DNA of 64,000 nt, from NCBI GenBank assembly GCA_029779435.1, contig JAKPAM010000262.1, positions 1 through 64,000 of the forward strand. The letters run 5' to 3'. Both the position numbers and the translations under genes were made by a program. The DNA comes from Pseudomonadota bacterium. GTDB taxonomy: Bacteria > Pseudomonadota > Gammaproteobacteria > Burkholderiales > Burkholderiaceae_E. Shown one piece after another: positions 36,024 to 45,225 of the stretch (position 1 is the stretch's first letter; every line of letters starts with the position of its first letter). The notes beneath the pieces were generated by a model. It did no database searches. It was not told the DNA's origin and saw nothing but the letters and a program-made list of their open reading frames with translations.

Positions 36024-38153
36024 ATGAATTCTCTCGATTTGCTCGATCTTGTCAGACAGTCGTCGGCACCTGCCGTCGTACTGTGGTCCGAGGAAGGCCT
36101 GGTTCATTGGCAAGCCAATCCCGCTTGCGAGAACTGGACGCAGGTCGCCGGCTGGGCGCCGTCGCAATGGCGGCGCTTCGCCGAACACGTCCGGGCGGCG
36201 ATCGCCGGAGGCGTGCTGGATGGCCGGCTCGCATCGACGCCGGTGCGCTGGCAGGCGGCAGCCGCTTCGGCGGCCCTGTCCGTCGCCGCGGCGCCCTCCG
36301 GCCGTTCGACTTTGGGAAACTCGCTGGTCTGGCTGTCGACCGACGTCGACAGCCATCTGGCCGGGGGCGTCGAATCGCGTTTCCTGGTCCGCATGAGCCA
36401 TGAGATCCGCACGCCGGTGAACGCCATCATCGGCATGGCGAACCTGGCGCTCGAGACGCGGCTGGATGCGCGCCAGCAGGATCTCGTCATCGAGATGCTG
36501 CGCGTCGCGCAGTCGCTGCAGGAACTGCTCGACGACGTTCTCGAATCCACGCGGGTGGCGTCCGGCGGAGTCGAGGACGGGCGCGTGGTCTTCACGCTCG
36601 ACGACCTCATGCAGCGATTGAGCGACCGGATCGCCACCCAGGTGGACGAGAAGGGGCTCGAGCTGTTGTTCGAGACCTCGCCCGGCCTGCCGCTGCACAT
36701 CATCGGCGATCCGATGCGCCTGCTGCGCGTGCTGGCGGCGCTGTGTACCAACTTGGTGAAGTTCTCCGATCGCGGCGAGGTGTTCGTCAAGATCCGGCAG
36801 GTCGAGCGCGATCGCGAACGGCGCAGCGTACGCCTGCGCTTCGATGTCCGAGACGGCGACGTCGGCATCGACGAGGAGAACAGGCAGCGGCTGGCTGGAC
36901 CTTTCGAGCAGGAAGGCATGTTGGCGCCGAGCCCCTTCGGCGGCATGGGCCTGGCGATCGCCGGGCAACTGGTCGAACGGATGGGCGGCGAGCTGTCCGC
37001 ATACGGCGCCGCCGGGCAGGGCAGCGCCTTCCTGTTCGACCTCGAATTTCCGTTGTCGCCCGACGAACCGGTGGAAGAGGACGGGGAAACGCTGCCCGGC
37101 AGCCTCCGCGTGCTCGTCGTCGACGACAACGCGCCCGCACGCCAGGTGCTGGTCGACATGGCGCGGAGCATCGGGCTGGTCGCGGACTCGGCGAGCAGTG
37201 GGGCCGCGGCGCTCGAAGCGGTGCGCCAAGCGACGGATGGCGGTCGTCCGTACCGAGCGGTCATCGTCGATTGGCGGATGCCCGCCATGGACGGCGTCGA
37301 GGTCGCGCACCGTGTGCTCGCGTTGGGCCTGGTACCGCGTCCGGTGGTCCTGGTGATGACCGGCACCGGCCAGCAGCGGCTCGCCGCCGCATTGAGCGGC
37401 GCGGGCATCGGCACCACAGCTATCTTGCGGAAACCATTGACGCAGTCAGCGTTGTACGACGCGCTCAGCGAGGCACTGGACGAAGGGCTCGCCGAACCGT
37501 TCGCCGACAGGCTCGCTCCAGGGCCCACCTCAAGGCCCACCTCAAGGCCCACCTCAAGGCCCACCTCAGGGGGCGCGGAAGAGTTCGCGTCGCCACGGCC
37601 TCCGGTCGTCGACGTCCGCCGACCTGCGCCGTCGTCACAGGGCGAGGCTGGGCCTATCCTCGGGCACTCGGCTGGAGTCTCCTCGGACGGCGGGCGAACC
37701 TTTGGCGCGGACGGCGGCTCCGAAGCGCAGCCTGGCGCGTCATCGCCGCACGGCAACGGGGCTGGTGACGACAGCAGCGCAGCGTTCCGATACGGGCCGA
37801 ACGATTTGCCGGGCATCGATGCCCGGGCGGGGCGGCGGTCGGCGATGGACGACGATCGCCTGTATTCGCGTCTGTTGCAGCTATTTTTGCGGCAAAATCA
37901 GGATTTCGCCGCCGCGTTCCGCGCATCGTTGACGATCGGCGATATCGCGACGGCACGCCGGCTCGCGCATGACCTGAGTTCCGGGGCCGGCGCGATCGGT
38001 GCGGTCGACGTGCAGCGCGCGGCGTCGGAACTCGAGGCCGCCTGCGCGTCCGGGGCCGAGATGCACCGGCTGCGAGAGCTGTTGCAGGCGGCGGTGCGCG
38101 CGCTGTCGCCGGTGATGGACGGGCTGCGCGGCCTCCTGCCGGACAACGGCTGA
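36024..38153 (+). CDS. Hybrid histidine kinase (PAS-HisKA-HATPase-REC-Hpt)
   Basis: A 709-residue cytoplasmic phosphorelay protein without membrane helices. Domain order: PAS-like N-terminus (VVLWSEEGLVHWQANPACEN), HisKA with MSHEIRTPVNAIIG near 125, HATPase_c, receiver with VVDDNAPARQ, phospho-acceptor Asp in VDWRMPAMDG near 414 and Lys in LRKPLTQS, a ~140-residue low-complexity linker, and an Hpt domain with RRLAHDLSSGAGAIGA near 648. The ATPase G1 box reads DGDVGI instead of DTGIGI, so ATP binding may be weakened. The linker starts with four 12-bp repeats. No separate response regulator is adjacent; the following gene is a MocR regulator. Confidence 0.9.
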   Translation: MNSLDLLDLVRQSSAPAVVLWSEEGLVHWQANPACENWTQVAGWAPSQWRRFAEHVRAAIAGGVLDGRLASTPVRWQAAAASAALSVAAAPSGRSTLGNSLVWLSTDVDSHLAGGVESRFLVRMSHEIRTPVNAIIGMANLALETRLDARQQDLVIEMLRVAQSLQELLDDVLESTRVASGGVEDGRVVFTLDDLMQRLSDRIATQVDEKGLELLFETSPGLPLHIIGDPMRLLRVLAALCTNLVKFSDRGEVFVKIRQVERDRERRSVRLRFDVRDGDVGIDEENRQRLAGPFEQEGMLAPSPFGGMGLAIAGQLVERMGGELSAYGAAGQGSAFLFDLEFPLSPDEPVEEDGETLPGSLRVLVVDDNAPARQVLVDMARSIGLVADSASSGAAALEAVRQATDGGRPYRAVIVDWRMPAMDGVEVAHRVLALGLVPRPVVLVMTGTGQQRLAAALSGAGIGTTAILRKPLTQSALYDALSEALDEGLAEPFADRLAPGPTSRPTSRPTSRPTSGGAEEFASPRPPVVDVRRPAPSSQGEAGPILGHSAGVSSDGGRTFGADGGSEAQPGASSPHGNGAGDDSSAAFRYGPNDLPGIDARAGRRSAMDDDRLYSRLLQLFLRQNQDFAAAFRASLTIGDIATARRLAHDLSSGAGAIGAVDVQRAASELEAACASGAEMHRLRELLQAAVRALSPVMDGLRGLLPDNG
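37522..37569 (+). repeat. 12-bp in-frame tandem repeat (x4)
   Basis: Four direct copies of GGCCCACCTCAA, the last ending in G, encode repeats of Pro-Thr-Ser-Arg in the linker between the receiver and Hpt domains of the hybrid kinase. Identical copies are prone to slipped-strand change, and because the unit is a multiple of three, variants keep the frame and only change linker length. Confidence 0.9.
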
Positions 38154-38176
38154 TCGCGAGGAATGCCGGGGCGGAC

Positions 38177-39622
38177 ATGGCGGCGGGCTTTCTGGTGGCG
38201 GGGGACGACAGGACGCTCGTCGAGCGGATCGTCGCGCATTTCGACGAACGCATCGCCCACGGCACGCTGCGTGCGGGGGCGCGGCTGCCATCGATCCGCC
38301 GCCTCGCGCAAGAGTTGGGCGTTTCCAAGTTCACCGTCGTCGAGGCGTATGAACGGCTGATCGCCGCCGGCCACATCGCGTCGCGGCGCGGGACCGGATT
38401 CTTCGTCTGCGAGCGCGCCGGCCGCACGCCCGGCACGGCCCCGCTCGCCGCATCCGCCGTCCGCGGCGCCTCCTGGGCCGACGCGCCCCGCTCGTCGATC
38501 GACCTCGTCTGGCTGCTGCGCAACATGTTCCGCGAGCTGCCGGCCGCCGACATGCCGGGCAGCGGTGTCCTGCCGCCCGCGTTCCTCGACGAGTCGCTGC
38601 TGACGTCGGCCGTGCGGACGCTGGCGCGGCGCAACGCCCGGGCCTTGCTCGACTACGGCGAGCCGCAAGGCTACCTGCCGCTGCGCCAGCAGCTGCAGAT
38701 CAAGCTCGATGAGCAGGGCATCGGGGCCGCGCCCGGGCAGATCGTGACGACCGCAGGCGTCACGCAGGCGCTGGATCTGGTCGCGCAGTGCCTGCTGCGG
38801 CCCGGTGATACGGTTCTCGTCGACGATCCGAGCTGGTTCCTGATGTTCGGGCGGTTCAGCCTGCTGGGCGCGCAGGTGATCGGCGTGCCGCGCCTGCCCG
38901 ACGGCCCGGACGTCGAGGCGCTGCGTACGTTGTGCGAGCGCCACCGACCCAAGATGTTCGTGACCGTCTCGGTCGTGCACAACCCCACCTGTACGTCGAT
39001 GTCGGCGGCGCGCGCGTTCCAGGTGTTGCAACTGGCGCAGGCGTACGACATGACGATCGTCGAGGACGACCTGCTCGGCGACCTGCATCCCGGCGGCTTC
39101 GGGCATTCCTGCATTCGGCTGGCCGCTCTCGACCAGCTCGACCGGGTCATCTATCTGGGGGGTTTTTCGAAGACGCTGGCGGCGAACCTGCGGGTCGGAT
39201 TCATCGCGGCGTCAGCCGACCGGGTGCGCGAACTGACCGACCTGAAGATGCTGGTGACGTTGACGAGCCCGGAGTTCGGCGAGCGGCTGGCTCATCAGGT
39301 GCTGTCCGAGGGCCACTATCGCCGCCATCTGGAGCGGCTGCGAAGCCGCCTGGACAGTACGCGCGATGAGACAATACGGGCGTTGGAGGGGCTGGGCCTG
39401 CGCTTGTTCGCCCAGCCCGTGGCGGGCATGTATCTGTGGGCCGACGCCGGCGTCGACACGGCGGCTCTCGCCGCGCGGATGCTCGACCAGGGCTATCTGC
39501 TGGCTCCCGGCAGCCTGTTCCTGCCGGACCAGCGGCCGAGTTCGTGGTTGCGCTTCAACGTCGCGACCAGCCGGCAACCAGCGATGCACCGGGCGCTCGC
39601 CGAGGCGCTCGCGCACACTTGA
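38177..39622 (+). CDS. MocR-family (GntR plus aminotransferase) regulator
   Basis: A 481-residue fusion of an N-terminal GntR winged helix ([20 protein letters not shown], residues ~35-55) and a fold-type I PLP domain with the internal aldimine Lys in [15 protein letters not shown]. MocR proteins sense PLP or amino-acid derivatives rather than acting as transaminases. PdxR or GabR types cannot be distinguished, and no pdxST or gabTD genes are adjacent. The stop codon is part of the sigma-32-like promoter of htpG. Confidence 0.9.
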   Translation: MAAGFLVAGDDRTLVERIVAHFDERIAHGTLRAGARLPSIRRLAQELGVSKFTVVEAYERLIAAGHIASRRGTGFFVCERAGRTPGTAPLAASAVRGASWADAPRSSIDLVWLLRNMFRELPAADMPGSGVLPPAFLDESLLTSAVRTLARRNARALLDYGEPQGYLPLRQQLQIKLDEQGIGAAPGQIVTTAGVTQALDLVAQCLLRPGDTVLVDDPSWFLMFGRFSLLGAQVIGVPRLPDGPDVEALRTLCERHRPKMFVTVSVVHNPTCTSMSAARAFQVLQLAQAYDMTIVEDDLLGDLHPGGFGHSCIRLAALDQLDRVIYLGGFSKTLAANLRVGFIAASADRVRELTDLKMLVTLTSPEFGERLAHQVLSEGHYRRHLERLRSRLDSTRDETIRALEGLGLRLFAQPVAGMYLWADAGVDTAALAARMLDQGYLLAPGSLFLPDQRPSSWLRFNVATSRQPAMHRALAEALAHT

Positions 39623-39646
39623 AATCGACCGGAACCGCCCCGATTA
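39618..39646 (+). promoter_or_regulatory. Heat-shock (sigma-32-like) promoter of htpG
   Basis: CTTGAA (39618-39623), 14-bp spacer, then CCCCGATTA (39638-39646), against the sigma-32 consensus CTTGAAA / CCCCATNTA. It lies about 115 bp before the htpG start, and htpG is a classical heat-shock gene. The -35 box contains the TGA stop of the upstream MocR gene. Confidence 0.75.
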
Positions 39647-39761
39647 CCAGATCGCCGTATTCAATCATTCGCATTCATCGATACGCGTCAAGCAACCGTA
39701 TTCACTGAACTCCATTTACCAACCGGATGTCGAATCCGTTCGACCCGATCAACGGACAACC

Positions 39762-41717
39762 ATGGGCACGATGAAGGAAACACTGGGCTTTCAGACCGAG
39801 GTCAAGCAACTGCTGCAGTTGATGATCCATTCGCTGTACAGCAATCGCGAAATCTTCCTGCGCGAATTGATCTCCAATGCGTCGGATGCCTGCGACAAGC
39901 TGCGCTTCGAAGCGATCGACAAACCCGAATTGTTCGAAGGCGACGCCGAATTGAAGATCCGCGTCGATTTCGACAAGGCGGCCCGCACGATCAGCATCAG
40001 CGACAACGGCATCGGCATGTCGCGCGACGAGGCGATCGCCAACCTGGGGACGATCGCGCGCTCGGGTACGCGCGAGTTCTTCACTCAGCTTTCCGGCGAC
40101 CGTAGCCGTGATTCGCAATTGATCGGCCAGTTCGGCGTCGGCTTCTATTCGTCGTTCATCGTGGCCGACCGCGTCACCGTCCTGACGCGCCGGGCGGGGC
40201 TGCCCGCCGACCAGGGCGTGCGCTGGGAGTCCGACGGCAGCGGCGAGTTCTCGATCGAGACGATCGAGCGCCCGGAACGCGGCACGACGGTGGTGCTGCA
40301 TCTGCGCGCCGCCGGCGCGGACGGCGACGATGCCGACTCGCCCGACGATCTGTTGTCGGCGTGGAAGCTGCGCCAGATCATCCGCACGTATTCGGACCAC
40401 ATCTCGCTGCCGATCGAGATGCGCAAGGAGGAATGGGACAAGGACAAGGGCGAGCAGGTGCTGCTCGACGAAGTCGAGACCGTCAACCAGGCCAGCGCGT
40501 TGTGGACGCGGCCGCGCAACGAGATCACCGACGAGCAGGACAAGGAGTTCTACAAGCACGTCGCGCACGATTTCACCGACCCGCTCGCCTATACGCACAA
40601 CCGGGTCGAGGGGCGCACCGAGTACACGCAGCTGCTGTTCGTGCCGGCCAAGGCGCCGCACGATATCTGGGATCGCCAGAACCGCAAGGGCATCAAGCTG
40701 TACGTGCGCCGCGTCTTCATCATGGACGACGCCGAGCAGTTGATGCCGGTGTACCTGCGCTTCGTACGCGGCATCGTCGACTCCAACGACCTGCCGCTGA
40801 ACGTCTCGCGAGAGATCCTCCAGGAATCGCGCGACGTCAAGGCGATTCGCGAAGGGTGCACCAAGCGCGTGCTGACGATGCTCGAAGACCTCGCCGAGAA
40901 CCGCAAGGACGACTACGCGACGTTCTGGAAGGAATTCGGCCAGGTGCTCAAGGAAGGCGTGGGCGAAGACTTCGCCAACCAGGAGCGGATCGCCAAGCTG
41001 CTGCGCTTCGCGAGCACGAACGGCGACTCGGCCGAACAGACCGTCTCGCTGGCCGACTACGTGGGCCGGATGAAGGACGGCCAGGACAAGATCTACTACG
41101 TGACCGGCGAGACCGACGCATCGGCGCGCAACAGTCCGCACCTGGAGGTGTTCCGCAAGAAGGGCATCGAAGTGCTGCTAATGACGGACCGCGTCGACGA
41201 GTGGGCGCTGTCGTTCCTGACGCAGTTCGACGGCAAGGAACTGGTGTCGGTCGCGCGCGGCGGCCTGGATCTGGGCAAGCTCGAGGACGAGGCCGACAAG
41301 CAGGAGACCGAGAAGGTCGCCGAGGAATTCAAGGACCTGGTCGAACGGATCGGCAAGAGCCTGGGCGAGCAGGTCAAGTCCGTGCGCGTGACCACGCGGC
41401 TGACCGAGTCGCCGTCCTGCCTCGTGTCCGACGAAGGCGACATCAGCGGCAACCTCGAACGTCTGCTCAAGCAGGCCGGCCAGAAGGCGCCCGATCGCAA
41501 GCCGATCCTCGAGATCAACCCCGGGCATCCGCTGGTGCAGCGGCTCCAGGCCGGGGTGGCGGCCGGTGCAGGGACCGATGGCGAGTCCGCGCAGTTCGAC
41601 GACTGGTCGCAACTGCTGTTCGATCAGGCGCATCTGGCCGAGGGCGGCCAGTTGAAGGACCCGGCCTCGTTCGTGCGGCGGATGAACGGCATGCTGCTGG
41701 CGCTGGCGCGTGGCTGA
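39762..41717 (+). CDS. htpG: Chaperone HtpG (Hsp90)
   Basis: Cytosolic Hsp90-family chaperone, 651 residues. The N-terminal GHKL ATPase carries [31 protein letters not shown] and [15 protein letters not shown], followed by middle and C-terminal dimerisation domains. The start at 39762 ([18 protein letters not shown]) fits the family; ATG at 39771 is a near alternative. A sigma-32-like promoter lies upstream. Its last 8 bp overlap the next gene, a DNA glycosylase. Confidence 0.96.
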   Translation: MGTMKETLGFQTEVKQLLQLMIHSLYSNREIFLRELISNASDACDKLRFEAIDKPELFEGDAELKIRVDFDKAARTISISDNGIGMSRDEAIANLGTIARSGTREFFTQLSGDRSRDSQLIGQFGVGFYSSFIVADRVTVLTRRAGLPADQGVRWESDGSGEFSIETIERPERGTTVVLHLRAAGADGDDADSPDDLLSAWKLRQIIRTYSDHISLPIEMRKEEWDKDKGEQVLLDEVETVNQASALWTRPRNEITDEQDKEFYKHVAHDFTDPLAYTHNRVEGRTEYTQLLFVPAKAPHDIWDRQNRKGIKLYVRRVFIMDDAEQLMPVYLRFVRGIVDSNDLPLNVSREILQESRDVKAIREGCTKRVLTMLEDLAENRKDDYATFWKEFGQVLKEGVGEDFANQERIAKLLRFASTNGDSAEQTVSLADYVGRMKDGQDKIYYVTGETDASARNSPHLEVFRKKGIEVLLMTDRVDEWALSFLTQFDGKELVSVARGGLDLGKLEDEADKQETEKVAEEFKDLVERIGKSLGEQVKSVRVTTRLTESPSCLVSDEGDISGNLERLLKQAGQKAPDRKPILEINPGHPLVQRLQAGVAAGAGTDGESAQFDDWSQLLFDQAHLAEGGQLKDPASFVRRMNGMLLALARG

Positions 41718-42294
41718 GGCACCCGGGGCGCGTCCCGGATCATCGCCGGGGCCCGTCCGGGCGCCGAGACGGAGCGCGCCCGTGCCGGATGACGTGCGGC
41801 TGACGGGCTTCGCGCCGGTCGTCGCACCCGATGCCCGGCTGCTGCTGCTGGGCAGCTTTCCCGGGCACGCTTCGCTGGCGGCCGCGCAGTACTATGCGCA
41901 CCCGCGCAACCAGTTCTGGCCGTTGCTGGCCGCGCTGACCGGCCTGCCGTTGACGTCGCTCGCTTATGACGAGCGTCTGGACGCCGTCAAGCGCGCATGC
42001 ATCGCGATCTGGGACGTCAACCAGAGCTGCACCCGGGTCGGCAGCCTCGACAGCGCGATCCGGTCCGCGGCCGTCAATCCGTTCACGGACCTGCTGGCGC
42101 GGGCGCCGGGCATCGCGGCGGTCGGTTTCAACGGCCAGGCCGCGGCCCGGCACCAGGACTGGTTCCATGCCGCGGGCATGCGTACTTATCGCCTGCCGTC
42201 GACCAGTCCCGCCCATGCTTCGCTGAGCTTTACCCAGAAGCTCGAGCGCTGGTCGGTGCTGCGCGACGATGGCTGGATCGTGCCGGCGGCATAA
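41710..42294 (+). CDS. DNA-deoxyinosine (hypoxanthine-DNA) glycosylase
   Basis: A 194-residue family-6 uracil-DNA-glycosylase superfamily enzyme that removes hypoxanthine arising from adenine deamination. Recognised by [39 protein letters not shown] and the C-terminal [10 protein letters not shown] loop. The first ~30 residues are Pro/Arg-rich and may not be translated; an internal GTG at 41782 ([10 protein letters not shown]) is an alternative. The start overlaps the htpG stop, so heat-shock co-expression is plausible. Confidence 0.9.
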   Translation: MAEAPGARPGSSPGPVRAPRRSAPVPDDVRLTGFAPVVAPDARLLLLGSFPGHASLAAAQYYAHPRNQFWPLLAALTGLPLTSLAYDERLDAVKRACIAIWDVNQSCTRVGSLDSAIRSAAVNPFTDLLARAPGIAAVGFNGQAAARHQDWFHAAGMRTYRLPSTSPAHASLSFTQKLERWSVLRDDGWIVPAA

Positions 42295-42306
42295 AAAAGG
42301 CTTCGG

Positions 42307-43083
42307 ATGGCAACAAATAACGACGACGACGCGGATCGACTGCCCGACAGCGAGATCACGCTGTCCGAAGAAGAGGGGGTGCGCTACCTGCACTTCGGCA
42401 GCCCATGGGTGCAAGGCGCGATGCGGCTGTCGCGGCCGTTCGCGCTCGAACTCGACTACGTCCGGCAGATGATGGCGTGGCTGCTGCTGCTGTCGCCTCC
42501 CGAGGAGATCCTGCAGCTCGGCCTGGGCGCCGGCTCGCTGACCAAGTTCTGCCATCGCTACTGCCCGGACTCGCGCATAACCTGCGTCGAACGCGATCCG
42601 GCGGTCATCCACGTGGCCCGGAGCGCGTTCGGCGTCCCGGCCGACGATGCGCGCTTGCGCATCGAATTGGCCGACGCCGCCGAATACGTGCGCCGGCCCG
42701 AGGCGCGCGGACGCTACGGCGTGATCCAGGTCGATCTGTACGACCGGGATGCCGCGGGCCCGGTCATCGATTCGCTGGCTTTCTATCGCCACTGCCGGGA
42801 GGCGCTGGCGCCGGTCGGGGTGCTCGTGGTCAACCTGTTCGGCCACCGTGGCGTGCTGCGACCGTCGCTGACCCGCCTGTCCGAGGTCTTCGACGGACGC
42901 CTGCTCGTGTTGCCGAGCGTGCCGGCGGGCAACACGATCGTGCTGGCGCTGTCGGGCCCGCCGCTGAGCGTACCGGTGCGGGCCGTGCGCGATCGCGCCC
43001 GTCAGATCCGGCGCCGCTACAAGCTCGATGCCGCGTCCTGGCTGCGAGGCTGGCTGCCGCTGGACGGGGCTTTCGAGCGCTGA
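42307..43083 (+). CDS. Spermidine synthase-like methyltransferase-fold protein
   Basis: A 258-residue protein of the polyamine aminopropyltransferase superfamily, with the Rossmann core EEILQLGLGAGSLTKFCHRY, the acidic ITCVERDPAVIHVAR and the aspartate-bearing GVIQVDLYDRDAAGP. The catalytic Asp/Asp pair of true spermidine synthases (D-G-x-x-Q context) is changed, and the N-terminal beta domain is shortened, so it may not make spermidine. It lies 12 bp after the glycosylase and is probably in the same transcript. Confidence 0.8.
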   Translation: MATNNDDDADRLPDSEITLSEEEGVRYLHFGSPWVQGAMRLSRPFALELDYVRQMMAWLLLLSPPEEILQLGLGAGSLTKFCHRYCPDSRITCVERDPAVIHVARSAFGVPADDARLRIELADAAEYVRRPEARGRYGVIQVDLYDRDAAGPVIDSLAFYRHCREALAPVGVLVVNLFGHRGVLRPSLTRLSEVFDGRLLVLPSVPAGNTIVLALSGPPLSVPVRAVRDRARQIRRRYKLDAASWLRGWLPLDGAFER

Positions 43084-43162
43084 CGGTCGACCGTCCATCC
43101 GGCGGTCCGTGCCGCCCCGGGGGGGCGCTGCTAAGGTGGGGCGATCATTCGACCCAGCCAGC

Positions 43163-45136
43163 ATGAACGCCCGCCTCGATCCCCGCCAGACCGGCCCGGC
43201 CCGGACGTCCAGCTCGCGCGCCGATAAGGAGACTGGCGCCGGGCACGACAAGGAGATCGACCGGGTTACCGGCGGTGGCACGAACGAGGGCTCGAACGGG
43301 AGCACGAACGAGGGCAGGGGGGCGCCTCCCGGCTCGTCCGCCGGTGCCTGCCCCGATGCGCCCGCCGGCCCGGCGATCGGCAAGCCGGGACAGCCGCTGC
43401 GGGTCGTGGACCTGGTGCCGGCGCTGGTCGCCGACGGTCTGCTGTCCGACGAGGATGCGCGGCCGATCCTGCAGTACGCGGGCCTGTCCACCGCCAACGT
43501 CCATGCGATCGATGCGCTCGCGCAGCGCCGGCTCAAGTCACTGCGCACCGGCAAGCTGCTGGACGTCGACACGCTGGGCCGTTGGGTCGCCGAGCGGGTC
43601 GCGCTGCCCTATGTCCACGTCGATCCGCTGAAGGTCGACTTCGCGCGCGTCGCCGACGTGATGTCCAGCCAGTACGCGACGCGGTTCAAGCTGCTGCCGC
43701 TGGACGTACGGCCGGCCGAGGTCGTCATCGCGAGCGCCGAACCGTTCATCATCGACTGGGTCGACGAGTTGCGCCACACGCTGCGCAAGGAAATCCGCCG
43801 TGTCGTCACGGCGCCGCAGGACATCACGCGCTACATCGCCGAGTTCTTCAGCCTGGCCAAGTCCGTCAAAGGGGCGCAGCGCAGCGGCGGGCAGGGCGTG
43901 CAGGCCAACTTCGAGCAACTGGTCGAGCTGGGCAAGGCCGGCAAGAGCTTCGATGCCAACGATCAGCACATCGTCACGATCGTCGACTGGCTGTGGGAAT
44001 ACGCGTTCGACCAGCGCGCCAGCGACATCCATATGGAGCCGCGCCGCGACATGGGGGCGGTGCGATTCCGCATCGACGGCGTGCTGCACAACGTCTATCA
44101 GGTACCACCGTCGGTAATGACCGCGATGGTCAGCCGCATCAAGCTGCTGGGCCGGATGGACGTCGTCGAGAAGCGCCGGCCGCAGGACGGGCGCATCAAG
44201 ACCCGTACCGCGGACGGCAAGGAGATCGAGCTGCGGCTGGCGACGCTGCCGACCGCGTTCGGCGAGAAACTGGTCATGCGGATCTTCGACCCGCAGGTAC
44301 TGCTGCGCGATTTCGCCGAGCTGGGCTTCGGCGGCGAGGATCTGGCGACCTGGAATGTGATGACCACGCGGCCCAACGGGATCGTGCTGGTCACCGGCCC
44401 GACCGGCTCGGGCAAGACCACGACGCTGTACACGACGCTCAAGCAACTGGCGTCGGAAGAGGTCAACGTCTGCACGGTCGAGGATCCGATCGAGATGGTC
44501 GAGCCTTCGTTCAACCAGATGCAGGTCCAGGCATCGATCGACTTGAACTTCGCCGACGGCGTGCGAGCGTTGATGCGCCAGGACCCGGACATCATCATGA
44601 TCGGCGAGATCCGCGATCTCGAAACCGCGCAGATGGCGATCCAGGCGGCGCTGACCGGGCATCTGGTGCTGTCGACGCTGCACACGAACGACGCACCGTC
44701 GGCGGTCACGCGGCTGCTGGACCTGGGCGTGCCGCCGTATCTGCTGACAGCGACGCTCAACGGCATCATGGCGCAGCGCCTGGTGCGCACGCTGTGCCCG
44801 GCCTGCAAGCAGCCGAGCGACGATGTGGACGATGAATCATGGAACGTGCTGATCCGGCCGTTCAAGGCCGCCAAGCCGCGGCGCCTGTACCGCCCGGTCG
44901 GCTGCCTCGAGTGCCGGATGACCGGCTACAAGGGCCGTGCCGGCTTGTACGAGCTGCTGGTGATGGATGCGCCGCTGCGAGCGCTGCTCGACCATGCGCC
45001 GGACCTGAAGAAGATCCGGGGGCAGGCGATGCGCGGCGGCATGAAGCCGCTGCGGTTGTCGGGCGCGATGAAGATCGCCGCCGGCCAGACCACGTTCGAG
45101 GAAGTGATCAAGGTGGCGCCGGCGATCGACGCCTGA
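43163..45136 (+). CDS. GspE/PilB-family secretion or pilus assembly ATPase
   Basis: A 657-residue hexameric traffic ATPase. A ~75-residue low-complexity N-terminus precedes the T2SSE_N domain (RLKSLRTGKLLDVDTLGRWV), then the catalytic domain with Walker A VTGPTGSGKTTTLY near 413, the Asp box TVEDPIE, Walker B DPDIIMIGEIRDLETA and the His box STLHTNDAPSAV. Two Cys pairs, CPACK near 548 and CLECRMTGYKGR near 582, form the zinc domain of GspE/PilB. No gspD, gspF, pilC or pilin gene is adjacent, so it is an isolated ATPase; the true partners must be elsewhere. The ATG at 43163 is the first plausible start. Confidence 0.92.
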   Translation: MNARLDPRQTGPARTSSSRADKETGAGHDKEIDRVTGGGTNEGSNGSTNEGRGAPPGSSAGACPDAPAGPAIGKPGQPLRVVDLVPALVADGLLSDEDARPILQYAGLSTANVHAIDALAQRRLKSLRTGKLLDVDTLGRWVAERVALPYVHVDPLKVDFARVADVMSSQYATRFKLLPLDVRPAEVVIASAEPFIIDWVDELRHTLRKEIRRVVTAPQDITRYIAEFFSLAKSVKGAQRSGGQGVQANFEQLVELGKAGKSFDANDQHIVTIVDWLWEYAFDQRASDIHMEPRRDMGAVRFRIDGVLHNVYQVPPSVMTAMVSRIKLLGRMDVVEKRRPQDGRIKTRTADGKEIELRLATLPTAFGEKLVMRIFDPQVLLRDFAELGFGGEDLATWNVMTTRPNGIVLVTGPTGSGKTTTLYTTLKQLASEEVNVCTVEDPIEMVEPSFNQMQVQASIDLNFADGVRALMRQDPDIIMIGEIRDLETAQMAIQAALTGHLVLSTLHTNDAPSAVTRLLDLGVPPYLLTATLNGIMAQRLVRTLCPACKQPSDDVDDESWNVLIRPFKAAKPRRLYRPVGCLECRMTGYKGRAGLYELLVMDAPLRALLDHAPDLKKIRGQAMRGGMKPLRLSGAMKIAAGQTTFEEVIKVAPAIDA

Positions 45137-45225
45137 AAATCCGGGAACTCGAATACCCGGGAATGGACCGCAGCCGCCCAGCCGCCCCGGCATGAGCCGA
45201 TGCGGCGGCCGCCTTCTCCCTCTGC

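Noticed and set aside
37522-37569. Short direct repeats as a CRISPR array
   Set aside because: The units are only 12 bp, contiguous without spacers and in frame inside a kinase gene.
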